NCBI GenBank assembly: GCA_001941065.1
Contig: MSHJ01000016.1
Coordinates: forward strand, 1 to 64,000
Reading direction: 5' to 3'
DNA length: 64,000 nt
Source of the DNA: Alistipes sp. Zagget8
GTDB lineage: Bacteria; Bacteroidota; Bacteroidia; Bacteroidales; Rikenellaceae
The notes below the pieces were generated by a model that saw only the letters and a list, made by a program, of their open reading frames with translations, was not told the DNA's origin and ran no database searches. Of the stretch, positions 36,393 to 45,378 are shown one piece after another; the first letter of the stretch is position 1; each line of letters begins with the position of its first letter. The position numbers and the translations under genes were made by a program.

Positions 36393-37367
36393 TTATAAAT
36401 TTTCCCGATACCACTTAACGGCCTCTTTCAACCCCTCTCTCATCGAGTATTGCGGATCGTACCCCAGTAATCTGCGCGCCTTGTCGATCGAAGCCAGCGA
36501 ATGCGGAATGTCTCCGACATGGTTGGCCCCGTGTGTAGGTTCGATCTCGGCAATCTCCGGATCATATTCGGCAAGAAATTCCCTAAGATAACAGACCATC
36601 TGATTAAGTGTCGTACGCTCACCGTAAGCAGTATTATAGATTTGATTGACCGCTTCAGGATTATTTGTTTCCATTGCCCTGATATTCATCTGAATAACAT
36701 TATCCACATAAGTGAAATCGCGCGAATACTCACCGTCCCCATTGATATTCGGGGCTTCATGATTCAAAAATTTCTTCACAAAAAGCGGAATAACTGCAGC
36801 ATAGGCGCCATTGGGGTCCTGACGGCGGCCAAAAACATTGAAATAGCGCAATCCGATATATTCAATACCGTATGTACGGGCAAAAACATCGGCATAGAGT
36901 TCATCGACATATTTAGTGATTGCATACGGAGAAAGGGGCCGGCCGATAACGTCTTCCACCTTTGGAAGAACTGCCGAATCTCCGTAAGTCGAAGAGCTTG
37001 CAGCAAAAATAAAACGTTTGACCTTTGCATCACGGGCGGCAACAATCATATTCAGGAAACCGCCGATATTGACATCATTGGTCATAATAGGGTCCTGAAT
37101 GGACCGCGGAACTGAACCTAAAGCCGCCTCATGAAGAACATAATCGACACCGTCCACTGCTTTGCGACAATCTTCCATGTTTCGAATATCGCCTACGATC
37201 AATTTGAACGATTCCGGATACTGTTCAATCAGGGGAAGCAGGTTCTCCAGATGCCCCGTCGAAAAATTGTCCAGACAAATTACAGAAGCGCCTCGTTGCA
37301 GAAGCACATCACACAAATTAGAGCCGATAAAACCGGCTCCGCCAGTTACTAATACTTTATATTCCAT
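36393..37367 (-). CDS. UDP-N-acetylglucosamine 4-epimerase (WbpP/TviC type)
   Basis: 324 residues. Extended SDR: GGAGFIGSNL near the N-terminus, the YxxxK pair in SPYAITKY, and EAALGSVPRSIQDP, a stretch that in WbpP/TviC relates to acetyl-sugar preference. It interconverts UDP-GlcNAc and UDP-GalNAc and feeds the dehydrogenase 18 bases downstream. The ATG follows the upstream stop directly (TGAATG). Confidence 0.88.
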   Translation of the reverse strand: MEYKVLVTGGAGFIGSNLCDVLLQRGASVICLDNFSTGHLENLLPLIEQYPESFKLIVGDIRNMEDCRKAVDGVDYVLHEAALGSVPRSIQDPIMTNDVNIGGFLNMIVAARDAKVKRFIFAASSSTYGDSAVLPKVEDVIGRPLSPYAITKYVDELYADVFARTYGIEYIGLRYFNVFGRRQDPNGAYAAVIPLFVKKFLNHEAPNINGDGEYSRDFTYVDNVIQMNIRAMETNNPEAVNQIYNTAYGERTTLNQMVCYLREFLAEYDPEIAEIEPTHGANHVGDIPHSLASIDKARRLLGYDPQYSMREGLKEAVKWYRENL

Positions 37368-39317
37368 TCATAATAATTCTTTGTCATACACTTCGAACCC
37401 GGAATTTTTGGACTTGAACTCCGGAACGGTCCTTTTCATCAGCCGGATCATGTCCGGGATGTCGACATCCCGCGAGAAGCGTTCCAGCTCCTCGGCGACC
37501 GCCCGGGCCTCCCCATAATCGTACTCCCGGACCTTGGCGATCCGGATACGCTCGTGGGGCGTCGGAAGCGTATTCTCCTTGTTCGACAATACCTCCTCAT
37601 AGAGTTTCTCCCCGGGCCTCAACCCCGTGTATTCTATTTTGATGTCCCGGTCGGGCTCGAAGCCCGCCAGTTCGATCATCCGACGCGCCAGGTGCGCGAT
37701 CTTCACCGAAACTCCCATGTCGAACACGAAAATCTCGTTGCCCCCGGACATCGTGGCGGCCTCCATCACCAACCGGCAGGCCTCCGGAATCGTCATGAAG
37801 AAACGCGTGATCTCCGGATGCGTCACCGTCACCGGACCGCCCTTGGCGATCTGTTCCCGGAAGCGGGGAATAACGCTTCCGTTCGAACCCAGCACGTTCC
37901 CGAAACGCGTCGTCACGAATTTCGTCTTGCCCGGAATCGTTTTCTGACCCACGGCTAACCCCAGCGACTGCACGTATATCTCCGCCAGACGCTTCGTGCA
38001 ACCCATTACATTGGTCGGGTTCACGGCCTTGTCCGTGGAGATCATCACCATCTTCTCCACATCGTATTCCAAACATTTATCGGCCACGTTGCGCGTTCCG
38101 GCCACATTCACCAGCACCGCCTCGCAGGGATTCTCCTCCATCAGCGGCACATGTTTATAGGCCGCGGCATGGAACACCACCTGGGGACGGTAGGTCCGGA
38201 ACGCGAAGTCCAGCCGCCGTTCGATGCGAATATCCCCGATAACCGGTTCGAAATGCAGCTCCGGATAACGCTCCTCCAACTCCAGACGCAGGTTGTGCAT
38301 CGGCGTTTCGCCGTTGTCGAACAAAATCAGCTCCTTCACCCCGAACGTCGCCAGCTGGCGGCAAAGCTCCGAGCCGATCGATCCCGCGGCGCCCGTCACG
38401 AGCACCGTCTTGCCCGCGAAATTCGACTCGATCTCCGACATCGAAATCTCGATTTCATCGCGTCCCAGCAAGTCTTCGATCTTGATTTCACGGATCGACT
38501 GCTTCATGATCTTTCCGTCGATCACCTCGTCGATCGGAGGCGAGATCAGCACCTTGACGCCCTTTTCCGCGCAGTATTTGATCAGGCGTTCCTGCTCCTC
38601 CTGCGCGTCATCGTTCGTGGCGAACAGCACGGCGTCGATATCGAAACGGTCACGCAGGTATTCCATGCTTCCGGCATCCTCGAAATAGTAAACCGGGCAG
38701 TCCGCGACCGTGTGATTGCGCAGACGCTTGCCGTAAGTCAGAAAACCCGCGACCCGGTAGTGGGGCGAATTCTGCAACCGCGGAACCAGCGAGACCGATT
38801 TGTCGCCCGTGCCGTAGACCAGCACCCGGCGGCAGTTGTCGCGGCGCGTCTGCTTCAGCTTGATCAGGTCGTAGACCACGATCATGCACAGACGGAGCCC
38901 CAGCAACAGGAACAACGTGACAAGGACATCCAGCAGGAAGCCCATTGAAATCGCCGTATAGGGCGGATATGGTTTTTGGGGAAGGATCAGGACATACCCG
39001 AACATCAGGATGTCCTTGAAGAGAACCGCGGCGCCCAGCTTCCAGACCTCACGCAGCGTGGAGTGGCGGATGATGCTTCGGAACGTGCGGAACAGCACGA
39101 ACGGGACCACGCTCAGCACGCACGCACCCGCGAGCAGCCACAGGCCGTACCAGAACGTGAAGACCGGACTCGGGAACAGACCCCGGATCAGCAAATAAGC
39201 AATGAAAGTGGAAAAGACCGAGACGAACGTGTCGATAAAGAGAATCAACCACGACGAAAAATAGCGTGACGACAGATACTTTTCAGCACCCAGGCGTGAC
39301 AGCAGGCGGTATAACAT
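37368..39317 (-). CDS. Membrane nucleotide-sugar 4,6-dehydratase (CapD/PglF/WbpM family)
   Basis: 649 residues from MLYRLLSRLGAEKYLSSRY. Four N-terminal membrane helices (to about residue 130), a first Rossmann domain (RVLVYGTGDKS near 165), and the catalytic SDR domain with VLVTGAAGSIGSEL and DKAVNPTNVMGCTKRLAE, where methionine takes the place of the SDR tyrosine as in PglF/WbpM. It makes a 4-keto-6-deoxy UDP-HexNAc, the substrate for a DegT aminotransferase such as the one at the operon's end. GC-rich compared with the next genes. The frame continues upstream to 39389, but the ATG at 39317 gives the family N-terminus. Confidence 0.92.
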   Translation of the reverse strand: MLYRLLSRLGAEKYLSSRYFSSWLILFIDTFVSVFSTFIAYLLIRGLFPSPVFTFWYGLWLLAGACVLSVVPFVLFRTFRSIIRHSTLREVWKLGAAVLFKDILMFGYVLILPQKPYPPYTAISMGFLLDVLVTLFLLLGLRLCMIVVYDLIKLKQTRRDNCRRVLVYGTGDKSVSLVPRLQNSPHYRVAGFLTYGKRLRNHTVADCPVYYFEDAGSMEYLRDRFDIDAVLFATNDDAQEEQERLIKYCAEKGVKVLISPPIDEVIDGKIMKQSIREIKIEDLLGRDEIEISMSEIESNFAGKTVLVTGAAGSIGSELCRQLATFGVKELILFDNGETPMHNLRLELEERYPELHFEPVIGDIRIERRLDFAFRTYRPQVVFHAAAYKHVPLMEENPCEAVLVNVAGTRNVADKCLEYDVEKMVMISTDKAVNPTNVMGCTKRLAEIYVQSLGLAVGQKTIPGKTKFVTTRFGNVLGSNGSVIPRFREQIAKGGPVTVTHPEITRFFMTIPEACRLVMEAATMSGGNEIFVFDMGVSVKIAHLARRMIELAGFEPDRDIKIEYTGLRPGEKLYEEVLSNKENTLPTPHERIRIAKVREYDYGEARAVAEELERFSRDVDIPDMIRLMKRTVPEFKSKNSGFEVYDKELL

Positions 39318-39542
39318 AGTGAGGCGGATTATGATTCCGGACGTCGGAGGGACGACTGCCCGGAAACCGGCAAAGACCGCGCAACCCAAGGAAAATCCAT
39401 GGCGGTCTTTACGGTTGAAAGTTGCGAAGGCGGTCGGAACACCCCATTGCCTCCGTATCGATTCGTATTAAAAAGTCAGATTAATGTATTTCAGATGCCC
39501 CGGCACGGCGGCACGCCATCCGGGGGAAGCGAATTTTCTGTC

Positions 39543-40085
39543 TCAGGCGATCTTCTCCAGGAAACACCCCGGAATGTAAGTCGTCGCCACGGCCACGACG
39601 CCTTCGATCGAAACGATCAGGCGCCGGTTGCCCTTGATGCGTTTAATATACCCCTCGGCGCCTTTGAAAGGCCCCTCCGTGACGCGGACCCGGTCGCCCG
39701 AGCGCAGGTCGGAAGGCTCCTCGCCGAGATATTCCAGACCGGGGTCGCCGGTCGATGTGACCAGCATGAAAACATTCATCTCCAGATCGGAAATGACCGC
39801 CGGTTTGCGGGTATCCCGGTCGAAATAGGGCATCAGGGGAGTCGTGTTCTTCAGGCGTTTGGACAGTTCGAGCACGTAATTCTCAGGCACCCGGACGAAC
39901 ATCAGCGACGAAACGGCCGGTTCGCGCCGGCAGACGGTCCGCCCGCCGACGGTCATTTCCACGGAACGCAACGGAATGTAGCTTTTCACTCCGTCCCGTG
40001 CGAGAAGCCTTTCGACCTCGAACACCCGGTTGTAAAAAACTTTCAGTGCATACCAGTGTTCTTCGTCGCCGCGCTGTTCGAACAT
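39543..40085 (-). CDS. UpxY-type NusG-like transcription antiterminator
   Basis: 180 residues. The NGN domain (HWYALKVFYNRVFEVERLLARDG) is followed by the KOW motif (LRSGDRVRVTEGPFKGAEGYIKRIKGNRRLIVSI). UpxY proteins of Bacteroides head capsule operons and let RNA polymerase pass terminators in the operon's own leader. It is the first gene of this operon. The 225 bases between it and the dehydratase (39318-39542) hold no gene and no clear promoter. Confidence 0.9.
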   Translation of the reverse strand: MFEQRGDEEHWYALKVFYNRVFEVERLLARDGVKSYIPLRSVEMTVGGRTVCRREPAVSSLMFVRVPENYVLELSKRLKNTTPLMPYFDRDTRKPAVISDLEMNVFMLVTSTGDPGLEYLGEEPSDLRSGDRVRVTEGPFKGAEGYIKRIKGNRRLIVSIEGVVAVATTYIPGCFLEKIA

Positions 40086-40189
40086 AGTTGATAAAAGGGT
40101 ATACTCTACAATCCCCCGCAGATGCTAAACCTGTCACCGGACATGATTTATACTACGAGGCAATCGAGGGTTGACCGCTGGATTTCCGG

Positions 40190-40306
40190 TACCCGGCGCC
40201 TTTGCCCCTGAACCAGAAGCGGCGCCGAACCCCCTGTAAATGAATAGCCTCTGTGCAAGAGGCATTTTTACTGAACAAAAGTATGGATTATTGCCCGAAT
40301 AACCAA
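40190..40306 (-). promoter_or_regulatory. Promoter and hairpin leader of the capsule operon
   Basis: On the minus strand TTG (40304-40306), 20 bases, then TACTTTTG (40276-40283) fit the Bacteroidetes promoter. The roughly 185-base leader before the upxY start holds a 6-bp hairpin (40247-40252 and 40258-40263) right after the expected start site and a second 7-bp GC-rich pair (40194-40200 and 40221-40227). This is where UpxY-dependent antitermination would act. Confidence 0.6.
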
Positions 40307-40362
40307 ATATTTCCTTTCAAATATTCTCCCCGCGGCGCCATTCCGACCACATCGACAACAAA

Positions 40363-40396
40363 AAAGTCCGGCCGGCAAAATTGCCGGCCGGACTTT
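40363..40396 (-). terminator. Terminator after the PKD/propeller gene
   Basis: Perfect 16-bp stem (40363-40378 and 40381-40396), the inner bases forming the loop, followed on the minus strand by TTTTTTGTTG. Confidence 0.85.
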
Positions 40397-40412
40397 CCAT
40401 CCAAACTGCGTT

Positions 40413-42419
40413 TTATCGTTGCAGCGCCATGTGGGCGGCCGTGCAGGCACGCTGCGGCCACGGGGAATCCGCCGGACCCGTCAAACCCATATCGAACGCA
40501 ATCAGTTTGCAGGCCGCGCCGTCCTTCAGGTTGACGTAGATCGTTCCGTCGTCGGCAATCACCGGCGAGGACCACATGTTGGTCCCCAGCTGCTTCTTGA
40601 AGAGCAGTGTTCCGTCGGGTTTGACGACGTGGTACCAGCCTGCATTGTCACCGCAGTGGATATTGCCGTAGCAGTCGACAGCGGGTGTACCGCCGAATCC
40701 GTCGGCGCAGAGGTACTGCCAAAACTGCCGGCCGGTCTGACCGTCGAGGGCGGCTATCTGTCCGCCGGTCTTGTTCACCGAGATATAGACCATACCGTCG
40801 GCGCCCAGCACCGGGCCGCTGAAATCGATCTTCCCGGCCGGATCGGGCGTGAACACCCAGCGCTGGTTCCCCGCCGCATCGCAGGAGACGACAACTCCCG
40901 CACCGTTTTTCTGCACCCCGGCGTAGGTATTGCCCTCGGCGTCGATGGCGATGCTCGTGCCGTTGACATCGTAGGTGTCGGCGACATTGAACAATTTCAG
41001 GACGCCCCCGGCATCCACCGCTCCGTAACCTTTGCCGCCCGAGAGTCCGAAATAGGCCGTCCCCGCCTTGTCCGAGACAATCATGCCAGTAAGACCGCCG
41101 CCGACCGTCAGCGTGCGCCACATCTCCTGCCCCGAATCCTTGTCGACGAGGATGACGGAGCCGCCCGTGCCCTGATTACCGATCAGCACGTTGCCGCTGA
41201 TGTGAATGGCAGGCGAGGTATAGCCGGTCACAGCGCCGAGGGGATAGGCATACCGCCATTTCCGGGTACCGTCGGGACGGATCGCATAGAGATAGACGTT
41301 CTTCGTCTTGTCGCTGCCGCCGGCAAGGATGTAAACCGTACCGTCAGTCCCGATGCAGGCGGAAGATTTCTGCTGGCCACCTGCGCCGTCCTGCGCGAGG
41401 TCGTACACCCACCGTCTGGAGCCCGACTTGTCGTAGGCATAAAGTTTGAGTTTGTCGCTCGTCACGTAGATCGTGCCGTCGAGCCCGACGGTCGGAATGA
41501 CGCCGCGCAGCGTCGAGCTGGCCTCGATCTCCTGCGACCACACCACGCCGGGCCAGACGTTCACGGTCTGTTCCAGCTTGTCCATAACGCCCGCATCGTC
41601 GGTCACCGTCAGCGTCACCTTGTAAGCGCCTTTCGCCGGATAGGTATGTACCGGATGCCGTTCTGCCGAGGTCGTCCCGTCGCCGAAATCCCAGGCCCAG
41701 CCCACGACCGTACCGTCCTCGTCGGTCGACAGGTCGGTGAAAGTCACCTCATCGCCCGCGAGCACAATCCCGGGAGCGAACGAGAACGCCGCCACGGGCG
41801 GGGTGCCCGCATCGTAGACCGTCACGGTTTTCTGACAGCTTTTTTCGCGGCCGTTGTCGGTCGTGACGGTCAGCTGGACCATGTAATCGCCCGGTGCGGA
41901 GTAGCGTTTCGAGGGATTCTCCTCGGTCGAGGTATCGTCCGCGTCGCCGCTGCCGAAATCCCAGGCGTAGCCCACGATCTCGCCGTTCTCGAAACTCGAC
42001 CGGTTAACGAACACGACCGGTTCACCGACGGCATACTCCTCCTTTTCAAAGGTGAAATCGGCGACCAGTTCGCGGTCGTCCTCGCGGATCACGATCCGGT
42101 TCTCGCTTTGGCCGGTCGTGCCGTTATTGCCCGTCACGACAAGCCGGACGGTGTAGGTGCCCGCCTCGTTGTAGACCTTCACGGGTTCCTTTTTGGTCGA
42201 GCGGGCCGACTCGTCGCCGAAGTCCCACTCATAGGCGATGATCTCGCCGCCGTCGAACGCCGAAGTGTTGGAGAAACCGATCTTCTCGCCGGCGGCATAC
42301 GACTCCTTTTCGGTCGTGAATGCGGCGACGGGCGCGGGGCGGTCGACCTCGCCGGAATCCTCGCAGCCGAAAATCCCGCAGAGCAGGCAGCAGATTCCTA
42401 TTGCGAACAGTTTTTTCAT
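40413..42419 (-). CDS. Lipoprotein with PKD domains and a PQQ-like beta-propeller
   Basis: 668 residues. Lipobox GIFGC at about residue 19 marks a lipoprotein, probably on the outer membrane or cell surface. Three PKD domains follow (about 29-113, 117-203 and 206-290), each with the YEWDFGD-type motif, then a PQQ-like propeller of repeated GTDGTVYI / DDGTIYV blades to the end. PKD domains are usually binding or spacer modules. No catalytic residue is evident. It is cotranscribed with the EEP gene upstream (18-base gap) and lies next to the SusCD genes, so it may bind the locus's glycan. Confidence 0.85.
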   Translation of the reverse strand: MKKLFAIGICCLLCGIFGCEDSGEVDRPAPVAAFTTEKESYAAGEKIGFSNTSAFDGGEIIAYEWDFGDESARSTKKEPVKVYNEAGTYTVRLVVTGNNGTTGQSENRIVIREDDRELVADFTFEKEEYAVGEPVVFVNRSSFENGEIVGYAWDFGSGDADDTSTEENPSKRYSAPGDYMVQLTVTTDNGREKSCQKTVTVYDAGTPPVAAFSFAPGIVLAGDEVTFTDLSTDEDGTVVGWAWDFGDGTTSAERHPVHTYPAKGAYKVTLTVTDDAGVMDKLEQTVNVWPGVVWSQEIEASSTLRGVIPTVGLDGTIYVTSDKLKLYAYDKSGSRRWVYDLAQDGAGGQQKSSACIGTDGTVYILAGGSDKTKNVYLYAIRPDGTRKWRYAYPLGAVTGYTSPAIHISGNVLIGNQGTGGSVILVDKDSGQEMWRTLTVGGGLTGMIVSDKAGTAYFGLSGGKGYGAVDAGGVLKLFNVADTYDVNGTSIAIDAEGNTYAGVQKNGAGVVVSCDAAGNQRWVFTPDPAGKIDFSGPVLGADGMVYISVNKTGGQIAALDGQTGRQFWQYLCADGFGGTPAVDCYGNIHCGDNAGWYHVVKPDGTLLFKKQLGTNMWSSPVIADDGTIYVNLKDGAACKLIAFDMGLTGPADSPWPQRACTAAHMALQR

Positions 42420-42437
42420 ATCGGGTCGGGTTTGAGG

Positions 42438-43361
42438 TTATTGCCGTTCGAATTTGAACGAGAACGACAGGACGATCGGAAAATGGTCGGAGGGATAGAC
42501 CTTGTTGAAGTCGGTGTTGACGATCCGCCATTCGTTGACCACGAAATCGAGGTCGGCCGGACGCAGCATGATATGGTCGAGCTGCGCACCGCTGTAAAGC
42601 GGCTTGTCGCTGTAATTATAGGAGTTGTAAGTATGCCAGTCGGCATTCTCGGTTCGCACGGCCTCGTCGCGCGTATCACGGAACTGTCCGGTCAGTATCT
42701 TGTAGGGTTCCGACCACTGGTCGCCGTTGAAATCGCCGGTCAGAAAGGCATGATACCCCTTCGCAATGCTCTTCACCCGTTCGTTGACGATCTGCGCCGT
42801 CTTTTCGCGGGCGATTTCGCCTTTGTGGTCGAAATGGGCGTTGAAAAGGAAGAACTCGCCGCCGGTCTGCCTGTCGCGGAACTTACCCCAGTTGCACATC
42901 CGGATACCGTAGGAGTCCCAACTCTTCGACCCGGGCACGTCGGGGGTCTCCGAAAACCAGAACGAGCCGCTGTCGAGCAGCGTAAAACGCTCCTTTTTAT
43001 AGAATATGGGATTGTTGTGGCAGTCGGTATCGGCCGGATTGCCCGTGACGCTGGTGCCCGTATAGTCGTAATCGGGCAGCATCGCGATCAGGTCGTCGAG
43101 GGCATGCCGCCAAGGCTCCTGGATACCGATGATGTCGAAATCCTGGGTTTCGAACACACTGGCCACCATCGCCTTGCGGTCGTCCCAGGGGACGGGGTTG
43201 TCGAAAGCCACATTCCACGTAGCCAACGTAAACGACTGGTTGCGCCACTGCGATCCGGGCGGCTCCTCCTCCGTGCCGGAATCGGCCTTGTCGCAGGAAA
43301 AAGCGATGCCGCACCAGCCGCAAAGCAGCAGGGAGAGCACGAAATGTCTCATGTTTGTCAT
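42438..43361 (-). CDS. Endonuclease/exonuclease/phosphatase family lipoprotein
   Basis: About 307 residues from MTNMRHFVLSLLLCGWCGIAFSC; the ATG three codons later is equally possible. The AFSC lipobox suggests membrane anchoring. EEP-fold motifs are LATWNVAFDN, GIQEPW, the LTGDFNGD metal site and YPSDHFPIV at the end. EEP proteins beside SusCD loci in Bacteroidetes are common and their substrates are mostly unknown (phosphodiesters, sphingolipids, nucleic acids). It is divergently placed from the sigma factor gene. Confidence 0.85.
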   Translation of the reverse strand: MTNMRHFVLSLLLCGWCGIAFSCDKADSGTEEEPPGSQWRNQSFTLATWNVAFDNPVPWDDRKAMVASVFETQDFDIIGIQEPWRHALDDLIAMLPDYDYTGTSVTGNPADTDCHNNPIFYKKERFTLLDSGSFWFSETPDVPGSKSWDSYGIRMCNWGKFRDRQTGGEFFLFNAHFDHKGEIAREKTAQIVNERVKSIAKGYHAFLTGDFNGDQWSEPYKILTGQFRDTRDEAVRTENADWHTYNSYNYSDKPLYSGAQLDHIMLRPADLDFVVNEWRIVNTDFNKVYPSDHFPIVLSFSFKFERQ

Positions 43362-43542
43362 TCGGTTTAAATTTAGGTTGGACATTATTTTGAACGGTTT
43401 GTTACTGATAAGTAGACGCCCGAATCGGAATTTTGTCCCCCGGAAACCCGATTTTTCTGCTTATTTTCACCGAACACACCTTTTTTTCACCTTCTCCGGC
43501 TGCGGGAGGGGACAAAACCCGAATTGTCCCGTCTTTTAGTTG

Positions 43543-43554
43543 GAGTCATGACTC
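43543..43554. promoter_or_regulatory. 12-base palindrome before the ECF sigma gene
   Basis: GAGTCATGACTC is a perfect palindrome centred 14 bases before the sigma-factor ATG. The 200-base divergent region otherwise shows no exact TAnnTTTG box. It may be an operator, or chance. Confidence 0.3.
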
Positions 43555-43561
43555 GAACGAT

Positions 43562-44134
43562 ATGAAGCACGACAGAATCATCGGCCGGCAGTTTCTGGGA
43601 GGTAACGACGACGTATGCGTCTACCTCTACAACAGCTATGCAGACCAGCTCTACGCCTACGGATGCGGACTCGGATTCGACCGCGAGACGCTCAAGGACG
43701 CCATCCACGATGTCTTCCTGAACCTGCTGGCACGGCGGCGCGAGCTGGGCGGCGTGAAGAACATCCGCAGCTACCTGTTCCGGGCCTTCTACAACCGGCT
43801 GATCGACTTCAAGCGGCACGAATGCGATACAACGGAGCTGACGCCCCAGCTGGACCTGCGCATCACCGTCTCGTTCGCCGACAGCCTGATCGACACGGAA
43901 CAGGCCGCACGGCTGAAGACGATGCTCGAACACATGCTCAACGAACTGAGTCCGATGCAGAAAAGCGCGATATACATGCGCTACATGTATGAAATGGAGT
44001 ATGCCGAAATTGCCGAGATACTGGACGTCACGCCCCACGCCGTACGCAAGTTCGTCTCCAAGGGGCTCGGAAAACTCCGCAGCAACAAGGAGCGGCTGCT
44101 CCTGCTGGCGCTGCTCTCGACGCTCACGGCATGA
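43562..44134 (+). CDS. ECF-type RNA polymerase sigma factor
   Basis: 190 residues from MKHDRIIGRQFLGGND. Region 2 (YADQLYAYGCGLGFDRETLKDAIHDVFLNLL) and region 4 (LSPMQKSAIYMRYMYEMEYAEIAEILDVTPHAVRKF) are in order. Followed 27 bases later by an anti-sigma factor and then a SusC with a signalling domain, it should act like FecI: released when the outer-membrane receptor senses its glycan. The frame open to 43433 upstream is not protein-like. Confidence 0.92.
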   Translation: MKHDRIIGRQFLGGNDDVCVYLYNSYADQLYAYGCGLGFDRETLKDAIHDVFLNLLARRRELGGVKNIRSYLFRAFYNRLIDFKRHECDTTELTPQLDLRITVSFADSLIDTEQAARLKTMLEHMLNELSPMQKSAIYMRYMYEMEYAEIAEILDVTPHAVRKFVSKGLGKLRSNKERLLLLALLSTLTA

Positions 44135-44160
44135 CGACACGCTGAAAACCGAAAACGACT

Positions 44161-45339
44161 ATGGATAACAAAGATTATAAGGAGTACACCGCGGCCGATT
44201 TCCTGGACGACCCCGATTTCCTGCTGTGGTGCCTCGACCCCGACAAGCGCGAGGATCTCTTCTGGAGCGAGTTCCCGGCGAACCATCCCGAAACCTACGC
44301 CGAATTCCGCAAGGCGGTCCAGACGGTCGGAAGCGTCCGGCTGAACAACTTCACGCTGGAGGAGGGCGAAAAGGCCGAACTCTACGACGGCATCATGTCC
44401 GACTACCGCACCCTGTGCACCCGCCGGCTGCTGCTGCGCCGCAAACTGTTCGCGCTGGCGGCTGCGGCCGCCGTGGCAGCCGGACTGGTCGTCCCGGCCC
44501 TGCTGGGCGTGTTCCGCCCCACGGCGGAGACCGACACCTCTCCGGCCCGGGCCTCCGAAATCCGGCTGATCTCCGGCAGGCAGTCGGAGCACATCGCCTC
44601 GGAGAGCGCCAGCATCGAGTGCGCCCCCTCGGGAGAGGTGCGCATCAACGGCCGCACGGTCGCCTCGGCAAAACCCGCCCGCATGAACCGGCTGGTGGTG
44701 CCCGAGGGCAAACGGGCCGACATCACCCTTTCGGACGGTTCGCGGGTGTGGATCAACTCCGGATCGGTCTTCACCTTCCCGGCGGCCTTCGGAGAGGGCG
44801 AACGCCGCGTGAGTATCGAGGGCGAGCTGTATATCGACGTGACGCCCGATCCCGAACGCCCCTTTATCGTCCACAACGCGTTCTTCGACACGCGGGTGCT
44901 GGGAACCAGCTTCGACGTGAACGCCTACGCCGACAGCGACCGTCCGGCATCGGTCGTGCTGGTGCACGGGGCCGTGGAGATCACCACCGGCGACGGCGAA
45001 CAGGTGCAGTTAGAAAGCAACGACATGTTCAGCCTCAAGGCGGGCAACTATACAGTCGTCAAAGTCGACCCTTCGCAGTATGTCAGCTGGAAGGACGGAC
45101 TGTTCATCTTCTCGTCGGGCGCGCTCGAACGGGTGATCGGACAGATTGCGGCCTACTACCGCGTGGAGATCGTCTGCGATCCCGACGTGCGGGAACTCTG
45201 CTGCTCGGGCAAGCTGGTGCTCTTCGACGACCTTTCGGACACGCTCGACGTCCTGTCGGACATCCTGCCCATCAACTGCCGGACCGAACAGCGGCCCGAC
45301 GGTACGCGGGTGGTCCGCATCACGGCCCGCACGAACTGA
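44161..45339 (+). CDS. FecR-type anti-sigma factor
   Basis: 392 residues. A cytoplasmic N-terminal part binds the sigma factor, one membrane helix lies near residues 97-119 (KLFALAAAAAVAAGLVVPALLGVF), then the periplasmic FecR domain (LVVPEGKRADITLSDGSRVWINSGS through VLGTSFDVNAY) and a C-terminal DUF4974 domain (FSSGALERVIGQIAAYYRVEI). The last domain is expected to meet the STN domain of the SusC that follows. Confidence 0.93.
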   Translation: MDNKDYKEYTAADFLDDPDFLLWCLDPDKREDLFWSEFPANHPETYAEFRKAVQTVGSVRLNNFTLEEGEKAELYDGIMSDYRTLCTRRLLLRRKLFALAAAAAVAAGLVVPALLGVFRPTAETDTSPARASEIRLISGRQSEHIASESASIECAPSGEVRINGRTVASAKPARMNRLVVPEGKRADITLSDGSRVWINSGSVFTFPAAFGEGERRVSIEGELYIDVTPDPERPFIVHNAFFDTRVLGTSFDVNAYADSDRPASVVLVHGAVEITTGDGEQVQLESNDMFSLKAGNYTVVKVDPSQYVSWKDGLFIFSSGALERVIGQIAAYYRVEIVCDPDVRELCCSGKLVLFDDLSDTLDVLSDILPINCRTEQRPDGTRVVRITARTN

Positions 45340-45378
45340 CCCCTGAAACGACTGCTATCAACCTTAAAAACTTTATAG

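Larger units (their letters stand above)
19572..40085 (-). other. UpxY-led capsule/exopolysaccharide operon
   Basis: Eighteen genes on the minus strand from the antiterminator (40085) to the frameshifted aminotransferase (19572), nearly all within 30 bases of each other or overlapping. It contains a Wzx flippase, a Wzy-like polymerase and an initiating sugar transferase, so assembly should follow the Wzx/Wzy pathway; chain-length and export (Wzz, Wza) genes are not in it. The two ends are GC-richer than the middle (about 21340-37370), which suggests exchange of the central cassette between conserved flanks. Confidence 0.85.

Noticed and set aside
40086..40412. Invertible promoter as in B. fragilis capsule loci
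   Set aside because: I looked for a pair of inverted repeats around the promoter; only the leader hairpins and the terminator of the neighbouring gene were found.
40419..43370. 983-residue open frame on the plus strand
   Set aside because: It is antisense to the PKD/propeller and EEP genes, whose motifs are clear; long antisense frames are common in GC-rich DNA with strong codon bias.
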